Below are positions 43,181 to 52,968 of a DNA stretch of 64,000 bases, piece after piece (the stretch's first letter is position 1; every line of letters begins with the position of its first letter). Position numbers and translations under genes: made by a program. A model generated the notes under the pieces. It had not been told where the DNA came from. It saw nothing but the letters and a program-made list of their open reading frames with translations, and did no database searches. The stretch spans positions 1 to 64,000 of the forward strand of contig JANSLP010000151.1 of the NCBI GenBank assembly GCA_029298735.1, written 5' to 3'. Source of the DNA: Ophiostoma sp. CBS 140.51 (Eukaryota > Ascomycota > Sordariomycetes > Ophiostomatales > Ophiostomataceae).

Positions 43181-44133
43181 ACATAGAAGCTTGTCTCTCT
43201 GTGATGGTGACCTACTGTTTTCCAGTTATGGTTAAAAAAGTGCTCCCGGTATGAATCGCGGTCGCCCATCTTGAAGTGCTTCACGTGATCGCGCGTCGTG
43301 ACACGATGAGGAGGCGCGTCTACCTAGGTAGAAGAGGCAGCAAAAACCTCTTATAAGACGTGGTGATGAGTATATGCAGCTTTGTGCCGTGGAGGTCGAC
43401 GCGGGTGCGATGGGGTGTGCATGAAGTGTGAGTGAGAATCTTCTTGAAGGCTCAAGGCGCAGAGTGAAGCTGTTGTGGGTTCAGGGACTAAAGTGGGGCA
43501 ATGTTAAGCAGCAACCCAGCCATGAACACAGCAAACGGAAGTGGCGATGTCGCCTTCAGACAACAATGAGCCTCGTCTCATCCAAGGGGCAATAATTCAG
43601 GAAATCAGTATTTCGACTTAATGTAAAAGATATAAAATGATAGAGCTAAATATTTACTACATTACTTTTTTGCTTTACTACTTGTTTGTTTATCTTTTTT
43701 TTGTCGATTTCGTTTTATTCATGAAAAATAAGTTAATGTGCATACTGGCAAAAGAAACCAAATCATAACAAAAACCATATTGGCGAAATTCAAAAGTGTG
43801 AACGAATCATAAAATTGCCTCCAAAATTCATTTTATCAGAATTGTAGCCTTGTGTGGACACAAATATAACAGATGTTGTCATCAAGGCGAATACCGCCGA
43901 AAGCCCATCAGCGTGCTCCGATAAAGAGGCGACGGAGGTGGCCGGTGTTGTGGGTCGGACTCTTTGATAAAGTTATCTGCGGGGAAGCCGCGACCAGTGT
44001 AAGTGGCCGCATTGGGCCGTGAGATTGTTTATCTTGACAGATTTCAGCAGTTCTATCTCAACCATTTTATTTGATCTTTAGAACTTGATTCTATCATCAC
44101 CGGTCGTGCATCTATTTTCGTCTTCACACCAAG
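43181..44133. other. Divergent region DIM-5 / class II aldolase
   Basis: This 953-bp region holds a perfect TCACGTGA at 43281-43288, about 100 bp upstream of DIM-5, and an AT-rich core (43600-43870). No gene is seen. Confidence 0.5.
43281..43288. promoter_or_regulatory. TCACGTGA palindrome (E-box/Cbf1-like)
   Basis: This exact palindrome lies 101 bp upstream of the DIM-5 start codon. Same motif as at 15058, 35165 and 63067; function inferred. Confidence 0.4.
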
Positions 44134-45030
44134 ATGCCCCCGTCAGCTGTGGAAACGGACGTTACCGTCCCCAAGACCCAGTCCGAGGGCGACACCTCCG
44201 CAGCCGACATTGCCGGCGACCCGACACTTGCTCATGTCAACGAAGAATATGGCCGTCCGCCTGTCTTTACAGACCCTTACAAGTACCGCGCTTGGCTGAA
44301 GCACCGCCTCGCACTTGCATTCCGCATCTTTGCCAAGCATGGCTTCATGGAGGGCATCGCCGGCCACATTACCGTGCGCGACCCCGTCTACCCTTCGAGC
44401 TTTTGGGTCAATCCCTTTGGCACACACTTTGCCCTAATCACTGACGACGACCTGTTGCGCGTTAGCCATGACGGCCAAGTGCTTGAGGGTGGTGCCAACA
44501 AGATGCTCAACTACGCCGCGTTTGCTATCCATTCGGAGATCCACAAGGCCCGACCGGATGTCTTATGTGCGGCGCACTCGCACTCGCTTTACGGACGGGC
44601 GATGTGCTCAACAGGCCGCACACTCGACATGCTGACACAAGACTTTTGCATCTTTTACGAAGACCACGTGGCATACCCCAACTTTGCAGGTGTTGTGCTG
44701 GCGACGGACGAGGGCCGGCGCATCGCATCGGCCTTGGGCGGACGCAAAGCGGCGTTCCTTGGTAATCACGGCATTCTGACAGCTGGTGCCTCCATCGAGG
44801 CTGCAGTGAACTGGTTTGTACTTTTGGAGAAGTGCAGTCAAGTCCAGCTGATTGCAGAGGCAGCTGTCGGCGGCCGACGGTTCGAGTTGACAAAAGTTGG
44901 CCCCGCCGAGGCACTTAACTCATGGAAGGCCATTGGCACTCCAGACGCTGGTTATTTTGGCGGATTGCCGCTTTTCCAAATGGCAGAAAAGGAGTTTGGC
45001 GAGAGCACATTCTTGGGACGTGGAGTGTAG
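44134..45030 (+). CDS. Class II aldolase/adducin-domain protein, 298 aa
   Basis: This is a single exon. After about 35 polar residues comes the class II aldolase/adducin fold: LALAFRIFAKHGFMEGIAGHITVRDP, FWVNPFGTHFALI and DDLLRVSHDGQVLEGG. Zinc-ligand candidates are His148 and His150 in AAHSHSLYG and His212 in GNHGILTAG; these are the family ligands in L-fuculose-1-phosphate aldolase relatives. The acidic residue of the active site is probably Glu in MEGIAGH or FYEDH. Fungal members commonly lack a known substrate and several act in secondary metabolism or detoxification, so no reaction is assigned. Length and composition are ordinary. The start is in an AAGATGCCC context. Downstream lies 2.7 kb without a gene. 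Confidence 0.9.
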   Translation: MPPSAVETDVTVPKTQSEGDTSAADIAGDPTLAHVNEEYGRPPVFTDPYKYRAWLKHRLALAFRIFAKHGFMEGIAGHITVRDPVYPSSFWVNPFGTHFALITDDDLLRVSHDGQVLEGGANKMLNYAAFAIHSEIHKARPDVLCAAHSHSLYGRAMCSTGRTLDMLTQDFCIFYEDHVAYPNFAGVVLATDEGRRIASALGGRKAAFLGNHGILTAGASIEAAVNWFVLLEKCSQVQLIAEAAVGGRRFELTKVGPAEALNSWKAIGTPDAGYFGGLPLFQMAEKEFGESTFLGRGV

Positions 45031-47723
45031 GCTTTGTTAGCTTGTCCCCATATGGCACAGAAAGCTTGGAGTAGCTGAAAGGAGAATTTGCAACTGCCGT
45101 TCCACAAACGCCTCCGTTAATTATGCATACAGAGCTCATGTTTTGAGTTGTGCTCAGAGCGGCACAAGAAGGGAATGTGAAGATGTACGCACGTTGGAGA
45201 GTTAAAGAAATAAAATAAAGAATAAGCACTCAGTACGCGCGCTATGATGAACATGATGCACATCGGGAAGATCCTCCCTGGTCGATCCATCTGGGGGACG
45301 AGAGGTTGACCCGCGGTTCCAGTAACCTTATCCAAGCCAAACTGTGAGCTGCAAAGGACAGATGGCAGAGGTCTCAAACACATCATATGCTCTGTCATAC
45401 ATCACAAACACAAGAAGAAACCTGAGAAGGACATGGCAAGCACCTGGTACGACAAGCCCTGGCACATCAAGAGCTGGCATAGCAAGCCAGGACCTGGTTG
45501 GGGCTGTGCTCGCGGCATGTTCACGGCAAGAAGCACGGGCTCATCGGTACCAAGGCGGCATGTGTGCTGAGTGCATGTCTGTTGGTACGAAGGAAACGGG
45601 TGAACAGGAAGAAGGAAGTACGGCACCAATGTATCAAGATGTCCTACTCATGTATTCTCTTTTGCGTCGAGCAATTGTGCACAGACGCAAGAGGCTTGTC
45701 GAGGATTTAAAGAGGAATCGACGAGGAAGAGAATACGACACGATTAACCAAGGCGCGTTGGTGTTGTTTGGGATCGCCACAAGTGGTCTAGACTGGCTGT
45801 CGGTTGTCCCTTTTCTCCTGTTTCCTCGTTCAGGTGTCTTCGTGAAGTTTATTTCCGCATAAAATATTTACCCGCCTGTTTCCTGTCGTTGTGATGGTGT
45901 GTTGCTCTTTTGTTGTATATTTTTCTTGCTCGCCTGTCTCTTTTTTTCTTTAAGTGCACACATTGTGCGTCGTAGTTCGTGAAAATTGTGGATAAGGTAG
46001 GATCGAGGGAGGGGTGGTGAGGATCTAAGGGGAGGATCCGAAACTGAAACGGGTTCCGCCTTAGACGAGCGACAAAGACCACGGTGCGGTGTGCAGTGTG
46101 TGCATTTGGAAAGAAGATGTTACCTGACAGGAAAGACAAGGTTGCCAGAATAACAAAAAGAAGAAGAAGAGAAAGAAGGAATGAACGAAAAAGAAAATAA
46201 GAACAGAATCGACGTAACCGACAGCTCCTCACCCCTTTCATGTTGGCAAGCGCCCCCGTATCGCCCAGTCTGGCCCCTCCACAAAATACAGAACATCGTC
46301 TGTTTCATCGACAGCCAGAGACAATTTGGAAAATCAACGATGTGTGATGTGGATGGCCCTGATTTATCTCTCTCCCAGCGATCTTCCTGGCTTTTTGTGT
46401 TCACTTTGGTGCATCTATCGTGTCGCTTCAACGGGTTGGTGGATTGCCCCTTCCTATTGCGCACAGTATGATGTGTAGCGCTAGTATTTTCCAAAGAAGA
46501 AAGAGCCCACTTACAAGTCGGACTCCATCAAATCGACGATGATGTATGGCGGACGACACATCCCAACTCCGTCCAGAGTTAATGCTGTCAGGTGTAAATG
46601 CACAGTCTCATTCGTTCTTAGCCTTTTATTTTCTCCGTTGTGCTCTGGCCTGCTGTTCACCGTTCCCGGTTCTCTTGAGCCACGAGGCGCACTCTCCTCC
46701 TTCCCTATGCTCTTTCCTTCCTCTGCCTCTCTGCTCCTCTGTTCCTCTGTTCCTTCCGCGCTGAAAAAGCCTCTCCCGGCTGCCGGCTCCTGCCCTGCCA
46801 AGACAAAGCACAGCCAAGACGTCGCTCGTGTAGCATATGAGGCTCTTCTTCTTCGCAGCCACTGCACTCTACCGTATTGTGTTCCTTTTTGTGCCTCGCC
46901 TCTGCTCCTCCTCCCCACTGACCACCCCACCACGTCCTTGCTTCCAGTGGAGACACAAGCATGCCTTCCCTTGTCTCGGATTCAGGGTCGTATCTTTCTT
47001 CCTTCTGTTCACCTTCGCATGTGGCTTTTCCCTTCCAGTCTCTTGATCTTGGCCGGCGCTCTGTCCGTTTCTGTTCATCCCCGTCACATCTGCACATCCT
47101 CTGTGCTGATTTCCGGGTCTGTGCCTGAATCTGACTGCATGTATCTGCCTCTCACTGCCCACCCGACTGCCCACTCGATGCCCACCCACTTCCAACGTCT
47201 AATCTACAAGTGGTCGTCCGTGGTTTGGTATGTCTGCCTCTCTGTTTTTGGATGGCATGCTCAACGGCCATTCAGAAGGGATGCAGGCCTGGCCTTGTCT
47301 ACTGGGCCCGTTCTTCTGGCCTGGTCGTCTCTCTGACCCAGCCTGGTCCCGGTCTGCCACAGACACACACCTCGAAGCTAGCTTGGGTGGTTCTCTGACA
47401 CGATCCTAGACAGGGGAGGGGAACTTTATTCCCCTCTCTCCTCACTCGTGCCTCTCTCTCTCGATTCCTCAGACCCCTCGTGGTGTACTCCGTACTTGGT
47501 CCACGATATTTCCAGTCGCCTGTCGTATTTTGAGATACTCATATGGGTCTGCTGAAATCCACTCTCTTTTTTGATATTCTCCTCTTCTCTCTTTTTTTTC
47601 TTTTCTTCTTTTGTTTTCTTTCTCCGAATACGTTATCAAAACCAACACACCAGATCAAAACAATACCATCATGCCCATGGCGTGCATCGACGCCGCACCG
47701 TCGTCCCCTCTTCCGCCCTCACC
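45031..47723. other. 2.7-kb gap, mostly non-coding
   Basis: It holds a 3 x 15-bp degenerate tandem repeat (45444-45488), a purine tract (46160-46200), and a very CT-rich stretch (46600-47650) ahead of the surface-protein gene. A 265-codon frame at 46539-47336 in that tract is Ser/Leu/Pro-rich because of base composition, and I do not call it. A weaker 172-codon frame spans 45344-45862 over the repeat. Confidence 0.45.
45444..45488 (+). repeat. Three tandem 15-bp units
   Basis: Units read CTGGTACGACAAGCC, CTGGCACATCAAGAG and CTGGCATAGCAAGCC, with a partial preceding copy (CATGGCAAGCAC) and a trailing CTGGTTGG. It is a degenerate minisatellite; 15 bp keeps frame, but I see no gene here. Confidence 0.6.
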
Positions 47724-49868
47724 ATGACAACTGCCTTGCATGGCGGCACCGCACCGCTGGCGGCGCTGACCACCGTCTTCACACCACCGTGCCCGACATC
47801 ATGGCTCGTCACAACAACCAAGCTGCCATCTCAGTTTCCCTCATTCCCCGCCGCCGATGTTGCAGCAACAACATGCGATCCGCCCGGGTGGGCAGGTAAT
47901 CTGGCCGGTGAGGGCTTTCAGTATTATTCACCGGCTATTTGTCCAGATGGGTTCCAAGTCGGTGCTGGGTGCATATTGACCGGCACACCACGCACGACTG
48001 AGGGCTTTCCCGCCGTGGTTGCGGGCGAGACGGTGGCATGGTGCGTGCCGAGTGGGCAGTCTTGTACATCGGACACGACCGACTTTCGGGGAGGTATTTG
48101 GGGCGTTTCACAGACGGCAACAGGTGCCGGTGCCACAGTCACAGTTGGACCGGCCATTCAGATTCGATTCCGTGATGTCGACCTCTCTATCTTGGCGACA
48201 CATCCGTTGACACCAGGATTGACACTGGCTGGAGTCACACCTACGACTTCGTCTACACCAACCCCTTCACCTACACCACCACCCGCAAAGCTGACACCTA
48301 ATGTCGCTTCGACTTCGTCACAGACTACACAGACCTCACAAGAATCATCGCCATCTTCATCAACGCCGTCACCATCACCTTCACTTACATCATCAACTGA
48401 CAGCACCGCTGCTGGATTTGTCACCGTCAAAGGCAAACCTACGACGGCTTCACCATCATCCTCACCCGAACCTGTCACTAGCACTGTCCAAGTTGTCTCG
48501 CACGGATCGACGTTCATGTCGACCGTGGTGACTTCTCCCACTTCTGCGCCTGCTGGAGGTGGTAGTGGCGACGCTTCGACTGGCGGAGCCGCGAGCAACA
48601 GCACGAGCAACGCGGCAACAAGAAGCTCTCCCACACCTGCTTTTACCGCCACCATTATCATGGCGGTCATACTGAGTGTCGCAGCAGCAGCCATTATTGC
48701 ATACTTCCTGCTGTCACGGCGGCGTTTCCGTCGGCAACAGCAGCAGAAGAAACAGCAAGACGGTATCCTGCCAAAGACAGAGCCCCCTGTTTATGACGGT
48801 AGCTCATCTATCGGCTGGTCGTCTGTCGGCGTTGGCGCCTGGGTCCATAGTAAGCGTCCTCGATGGCGCATATTATGGCGCAGAACACGAGCGTGGTGGA
48901 GCAACTTGCGGTTTCTGCCATGGCAAAAGCGTAGTTCGCTCACGGGTGACAACCGGAGTTGGGGCCGGCGACGACCATCTTTGCCAGATCAACAGAATCA
49001 AAACGTGGCGGATGTCGAAGCTAGCAGGGCCATAACACCTTTGGCCGAGCTGCCCACATCGGAGCGTGTCCTAGCAGATTACGCTGAGCTGGAAGGCTCA
49101 CCTGTTCCTGGGAGACAGGAAGGGGACAACCAGGGGCCATACGACGACGACGATGCCGACTCGTATATGAGCATCCAAAAATTCAAGGGCATCCCTGCGC
49201 AGCGCATGAGCGCCAACAGCACCACCCGGGCCAACCGTCTGAGCTGGATGTCCCGTTTGTCGCGCTACATGCGCGGACGGCCATCAACAGCGGGAGGGGA
49301 TGGGCGCGAAACGCCTGCGAGCATGGGTGCAAGCGTCTACGACGACGCTGCCACAGTAGCTGACCGTAGTGTGCTCAGCCGTGCATCAACACGCTCGTCC
49401 CGGTGGACACGTGCCGGTGATGCGGATGACTGTCCATTTGGAACCATGGACAGTGGAGAGTTCCACGAGAGTAGCTGGGAAGCCTTCTCGCGATCACGCG
49501 AAGGACTTGGCCGGCTTCTGTTGGTGAAGAAGAACGCCCGAAGCCCCAGCCCCATGCCATCCTTTGGTGTCCGCCGTGGCCACCAGCGCGGACTGAGTGT
49601 GCCAACAAACGGTACCGCCAAGGGCCTTCCCCGGCTTCCCTCGCCAGCAATCACAGTGCGCAGCGACCGCACTGGGACACCTGGCCCGGGCCGGTTGAGT
49701 GCAAACGGTGGTAACTCGAACCGTTTCTCGCGGTTGAGCAGTGGCACCTTTGGACGTATGGATAGTTTTATCAGCCGCGATGGAAGTCATATTGGTGACA
49801 TGCCAAGCGCAAATGGAGGAGGAGGAGGAGGAGGAGGAGGAGGACAAAATACGGAAGCGAGCCCATAG
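47724..49868 (+). CDS. Single-pass surface protein with S/T/P stalk, 714 aa
   Basis: I do not recognise the family. From the start at 47724 (CACCATGAC), residues 1-170 form a Cys-containing domain (FTPPCPTSWLVTT, ATTCDPPGW, YYSPAICPDGF, AGCILTG and AWCVPSGQSC), like ectodomains of fungal cell-surface proteins. A Ser/Thr/Pro stalk (about 175-300, TPSPTPPPAK, SPSSSTPSPSPSLTSS) is probably O-mannosylated. One membrane segment (about 308-330, TIIMAVILSVAAAAIIAYFL) is followed by SRRRFRRQQQQKK. The cytosolic tail of about 380 residues is Ser/Arg-rich with RSSRWTR-type patches and ends in ten glycines from a pure (GGA)10 tract. The layout is reminiscent of fungal stress sensors, but no WSC domain is seen. 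The frame extends upstream to 47571, where a hydrophobic MIFSSSLFFFFSSFVFFL could be a signal sequence. Without it, the mature N-terminus lacks a clear signal peptide. Confidence 0.75.
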   Translation: MTTALHGGTAPLAALTTVFTPPCPTSWLVTTTKLPSQFPSFPAADVAATTCDPPGWAGNLAGEGFQYYSPAICPDGFQVGAGCILTGTPRTTEGFPAVVAGETVAWCVPSGQSCTSDTTDFRGGIWGVSQTATGAGATVTVGPAIQIRFRDVDLSILATHPLTPGLTLAGVTPTTSSTPTPSPTPPPAKLTPNVASTSSQTTQTSQESSPSSSTPSPSPSLTSSTDSTAAGFVTVKGKPTTASPSSSPEPVTSTVQVVSHGSTFMSTVVTSPTSAPAGGGSGDASTGGAASNSTSNAATRSSPTPAFTATIIMAVILSVAAAAIIAYFLLSRRRFRRQQQQKKQQDGILPKTEPPVYDGSSSIGWSSVGVGAWVHSKRPRWRILWRRTRAWWSNLRFLPWQKRSSLTGDNRSWGRRRPSLPDQQNQNVADVEASRAITPLAELPTSERVLADYAELEGSPVPGRQEGDNQGPYDDDDADSYMSIQKFKGIPAQRMSANSTTRANRLSWMSRLSRYMRGRPSTAGGDGRETPASMGASVYDDAATVADRSVLSRASTRSSRWTRAGDADDCPFGTMDSGEFHESSWEAFSRSREGLGRLLLVKKNARSPSPMPSFGVRRGHQRGLSVPTNGTAKGLPRLPSPAITVRSDRTGTPGPGRLSANGGNSNRFSRLSSGTFGRMDSFISRDGSHIGDMPSANGGGGGGGGGGQNTEASP
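49815..49844 (+). repeat. (GGA)10 microsatellite in coding sequence
   Basis: Ten perfect GGA repeats encode a Gly10 run nine codons before the stop, counting the stop as the last. Length variation between strains would be in frame. Confidence 0.9.
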
Positions 49869-50901
49869 ATGGGACGTTGATGATCTTTAGAGTTACGAGA
49901 GAGATATATTTTGCAATACCCACATACCCCTGAATGAGAAACGGCTCAAGGATGCCCCATAGCAAATACAAAGGAAACATGATGAATAAGAGTGATATAC
50001 TTCACGTATGTGATATACTGTGCGGTAACACGGCCATATATGCAAATGAAGGGCCTCGCGTGGAAGGCATGGCGATTGCATGGCCAGGGTGCGTGGCTTG
50101 GACATGACGAAATGAGCAAGCCAGCGCCATTCGGACGCCACCCACTCTTCTGGAAACATGTGACATGATAGCACAGAAGGAAATGATAAACAAGATAATG
50201 GTGAAAAGAAAGACAAACGCCACGGTGAAGATCATCTGCGTTGGGGATGTGCGGTGGAGGGGCGCACTGGTTGAGACATTCTCGCGTGCGTTTGGCACAC
50301 GTGGAGATCGATGAGCTGAGGTGGGGCTTCTAAACAGAGTATGAACGAGATCTTGCCAAATTATAATTGTATTAATTCCCTTTTGTATTTTTTAGAAACT
50401 AAAATCTAACCATGTACCGTGTACTATGGACGTGTGTAACCAATACATCACATACTATGACCAAAAACAAACAGGCTGTCGTTGAAATAAACAAGAGGCT
50501 TTTTTGATAAGAAAATAGAAGAGAAATTGGTGAAAGAAAAGAAAATTAGAGTAAACATGCTTGATATACATACCAAGTATGCCATCATTCCCATCCATAA
50601 TTGTGTCCGGTAAGATGACTTATGGAAAATGGGTATTAATGATAAGAAATAATAATGATAGAAAGGATAAAAACGCTGGTATCACAAGACAAAAGAAAAG
50701 ACGAGACACGATAGTGTGAAGAAGAAAAGAAGAAGAAAAAGAATAAAAGAAAGACAACACTAGAGGCAACACAAAGAGGGAAAAAAGACGCAAACACAAA
50801 ACATCGTCTCAGACAACAGTCTAAAACATGCTTTCTCGGACACATTCGCCCTATCCTCATCTCCTCATTTTTGTGTTCTGGCGTTCGTTCGTGTCATTGC
50901 A
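49869..50901. other. 3' flanks of convergent surface-protein and MFS genes
   Basis: AT-rich spacer (50340-50800) with no gene-like frame and no RNA. A minus-strand frame at 49893-50216 looks like chance. Confidence 0.5.
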
Positions 50902-52968
50902 TCACGTTTCAGATGTTGTCTGCGTGCGTCTTGTTGCACCTGTGGCCAGGGCCTTTTCGATATCGCCCGCCTGCTCGGGCGAGGTGCTAGTGGTGTTGTT
51001 GTCCTCTGCGACGCGCAATGGCTGAGGCGACTGCTTCTCGGCGCCGCTGCCAATGACGCCCGAGCCGCGGAAGGCGACGAGAACGACCAAGAAGGAGCTT
51101 ACACCCAGGGCGAAGTTGAACCAGATACCCGCGCGGATGCCACGCAGGGTGGGCTCGTCGTGGACAATGGTACCGCCGACGTCAGCAACTTCGACACTGC
51201 GGGCTGAAGCCATGACGGCAGTCTGGACGGCGGTGGCAATGGCGAGACCAATGGCACGACCGATTTGGCCGGCCATGTTGACGAGGGCACCGCCCAGAGC
51301 TTGATCTTCGCGGGGGAGGGCGTGGGACACGAACAGTGTCAGAGAAGGCCAGGCAGTGTCGGCACCAAAGACGGACAGAACCATGGCCTCAAGGCCGTAG
51401 GCAAAGTAGGAAGTGGTCAATGCTGGAATGGGAACCGCCAGGAGAAGACTGCTAATGCTCACGCTGGCGTTACCGAACAACAAGATCCAATAGGTAGGGA
51501 TGCGGCCGAGAAGAGGGGCGACGCAGAAGCACGTCAAGACACCAGCAACACCGGTGGGGATGAAGCGAAGGGTGGTCTGGATAGCGCTGAGGCCAAGGTA
51601 GTCTTGGTAAAAGTAGGTCGCATAGACAAGATAGCCGTTGAAGGAACTAAAGAACAAGGCCATGATGACGAGCGACGTGGCAAACAGGCCTCCACCGGCG
51701 GAACGCGAGAAGATAGACATGCGCACCAGAGGGCGAGGCGGCCAGGAGCGACCGGCGAGTTGCTTGCGAATGTTAGCCGGTGTCTCGAGCCAGAGCTGCC
51801 AACCGACAAAGGCGGCGACAAGCAACAGGGAGACACCAATGATGACACCGATCCATGGAGTCGACCAGCCGACGACGTTACCTTCGGTCAGGGCGAACAA
51901 CAGACCGACGAGGCCAAGAGTGACGAGGAAGGCACCAAACCAGTCGATGCTGCGGAAGGTGGCAGGAACGGGTATGGCGGAAAGAGCGGCTGAAGGAGAA
52001 GTAGAGTCATCGGTAGTGGCTGTAGTCCGAACGGGAATGACAACCTGCGGTGGAGGTTGGGCGGGGATGATCAGATAGCCAACGACGGTGACGATGCCCG
52101 AGAGAATAGCCAGGGCGCCAAACACCCACTTCCAGTTGGCATACGAGGTGATGAGACCAGACATGAGGTTGCCAAAGACGGACCCTAGAGGTGCACCGGC
52201 GCCGTAAGCAGCGAAGGCGTAGTTCTTGGCCTTACCAGGCGGGAACGTCGTGCCTAGAATGCCAATGGCAGTTGGTACGTTGGCGGCAGCACCTAGTCCT
52301 TGCAGACCTCGAAAGATGTTGAAGACAATCTCGTTGGGGATGAAGGGGTTGGCGACAGTAGTGGCAGTGACCCAGGCGGAACCGGCGACGAAGATGGCCT
52401 TCTTGCCAAAGACATCGGCAATGCGGCCCCATAGCAACAAAAAGCAACCGAAAGTCAGAGAGTAAGCCGAGACGATCCACTGCAGACGAGTGTCGGGAAT
52501 GTTGAGATCGCGGCCGACACTGGGCAGGATAATGACGACGGACTGGACAGAGAGGGTGTTGGTGAACGTGGCTCCGGTGACCGTTGCGACAAGCGCAATG
52601 CAGCGCCACTTGGAATAGGGCAGCTTCTGAGTGTCGTCATAGCCATCCACGGCATCATCATCGTCGCCGTCGTCATCATCGCCATCGTCGCCGTGGTCGT
52701 CGGCAAACTCGATGGGGGTGTCGTGGGATATTGGTGGATGGCAGCGTTGTCGTGAGGAGGTCGTCGAGCGGACGGTGTGGAGGTGGAGGGCATGCTTGTC
52801 CATGGTGGCGGGTGATGGTGACGAAGCAGGGTTGGCGGCAGATGTGATATCGTCGTAAGTAGAGACGACAATGTTGTCGTTGCTGTCGCTGTTGTCGCTC
52901 TCGCTGTTGCTGTTGCTGTCCGGCCGAGGCGACGGTGGCCTTTCTGACTTTTCTGGATCGAGGGCCAT
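50902..52968 (-). CDS. MFS drug:H+ antiporter (DHA2-like, about 14 TM), 688 aa
   Basis: This is a single exon. The first 115 residues are cytosolic and disordered: Ser/Asn/Asp repeats (SNSNSESDNSDSND) and an acidic run (DDHGDDGDDDDGDDDD). Then about 14 membrane segments follow, beginning WRCIALVATVTGATFTNTL. MFS motif A (GRIADVFGKK) sits between TM2 and TM3, WIVSAYSLTFGCFLLLWG is the DHA2-type TM2 region, and GAGAPLGSVFGNLMSG resembles motif C of drug:H+ antiporters. GLQGLGAAANVPTAIGIL is also family-like. These proteins export toxic small molecules or transport amino acids (yeast Atr1/Vba relatives). The substrate cannot be told. The tail ends in NNTTSTSPEQAGDIEKALATG. No biosynthetic genes adjoin it, so a cluster role is not suggested. 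The start is in a GGCC-ATGGCCC context. Confidence 0.93.
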   Translation of the reverse strand: MALDPEKSERPPSPRPDSNSNSESDNSDSNDNIVVSTYDDITSAANPASSPSPATMDKHALHLHTVRSTTSSRQRCHPPISHDTPIEFADDHGDDGDDDDGDDDDAVDGYDDTQKLPYSKWRCIALVATVTGATFTNTLSVQSVVIILPSVGRDLNIPDTRLQWIVSAYSLTFGCFLLLWGRIADVFGKKAIFVAGSAWVTATTVANPFIPNEIVFNIFRGLQGLGAAANVPTAIGILGTTFPPGKAKNYAFAAYGAGAPLGSVFGNLMSGLITSYANWKWVFGALAILSGIVTVVGYLIIPAQPPPQVVIPVRTTATTDDSTSPSAALSAIPVPATFRSIDWFGAFLVTLGLVGLLFALTEGNVVGWSTPWIGVIIGVSLLLVAAFVGWQLWLETPANIRKQLAGRSWPPRPLVRMSIFSRSAGGGLFATSLVIMALFFSSFNGYLVYATYFYQDYLGLSAIQTTLRFIPTGVAGVLTCFCVAPLLGRIPTYWILLFGNASVSISSLLLAVPIPALTTSYFAYGLEAMVLSVFGADTAWPSLTLFVSHALPREDQALGGALVNMAGQIGRAIGLAIATAVQTAVMASARSVEVADVGGTIVHDEPTLRGIRAGIWFNFALGVSSFLVVLVAFRGSGVIGSGAEKQSPQPLRVAEDNNTTSTSPEQAGDIEKALATGATRRTQTTSET

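Noticed and set aside
43590..43870. AT-rich block as a RIP-mutated transposon relic
   Set aside because: No repeated partner or coding remnant visible in the window; it could be ordinary AT-rich spacer.
45344..45862. 172-codon frame over the 15-bp repeat
   Set aside because: No recognisable fold and weak start context; the repeat alone may explain the open frame.
46539..47336. 265-codon frame in CT-rich DNA
   Set aside because: Ser/Leu/Pro/Cys content follows from base composition; no start context, domain or coding periodicity that I can see.
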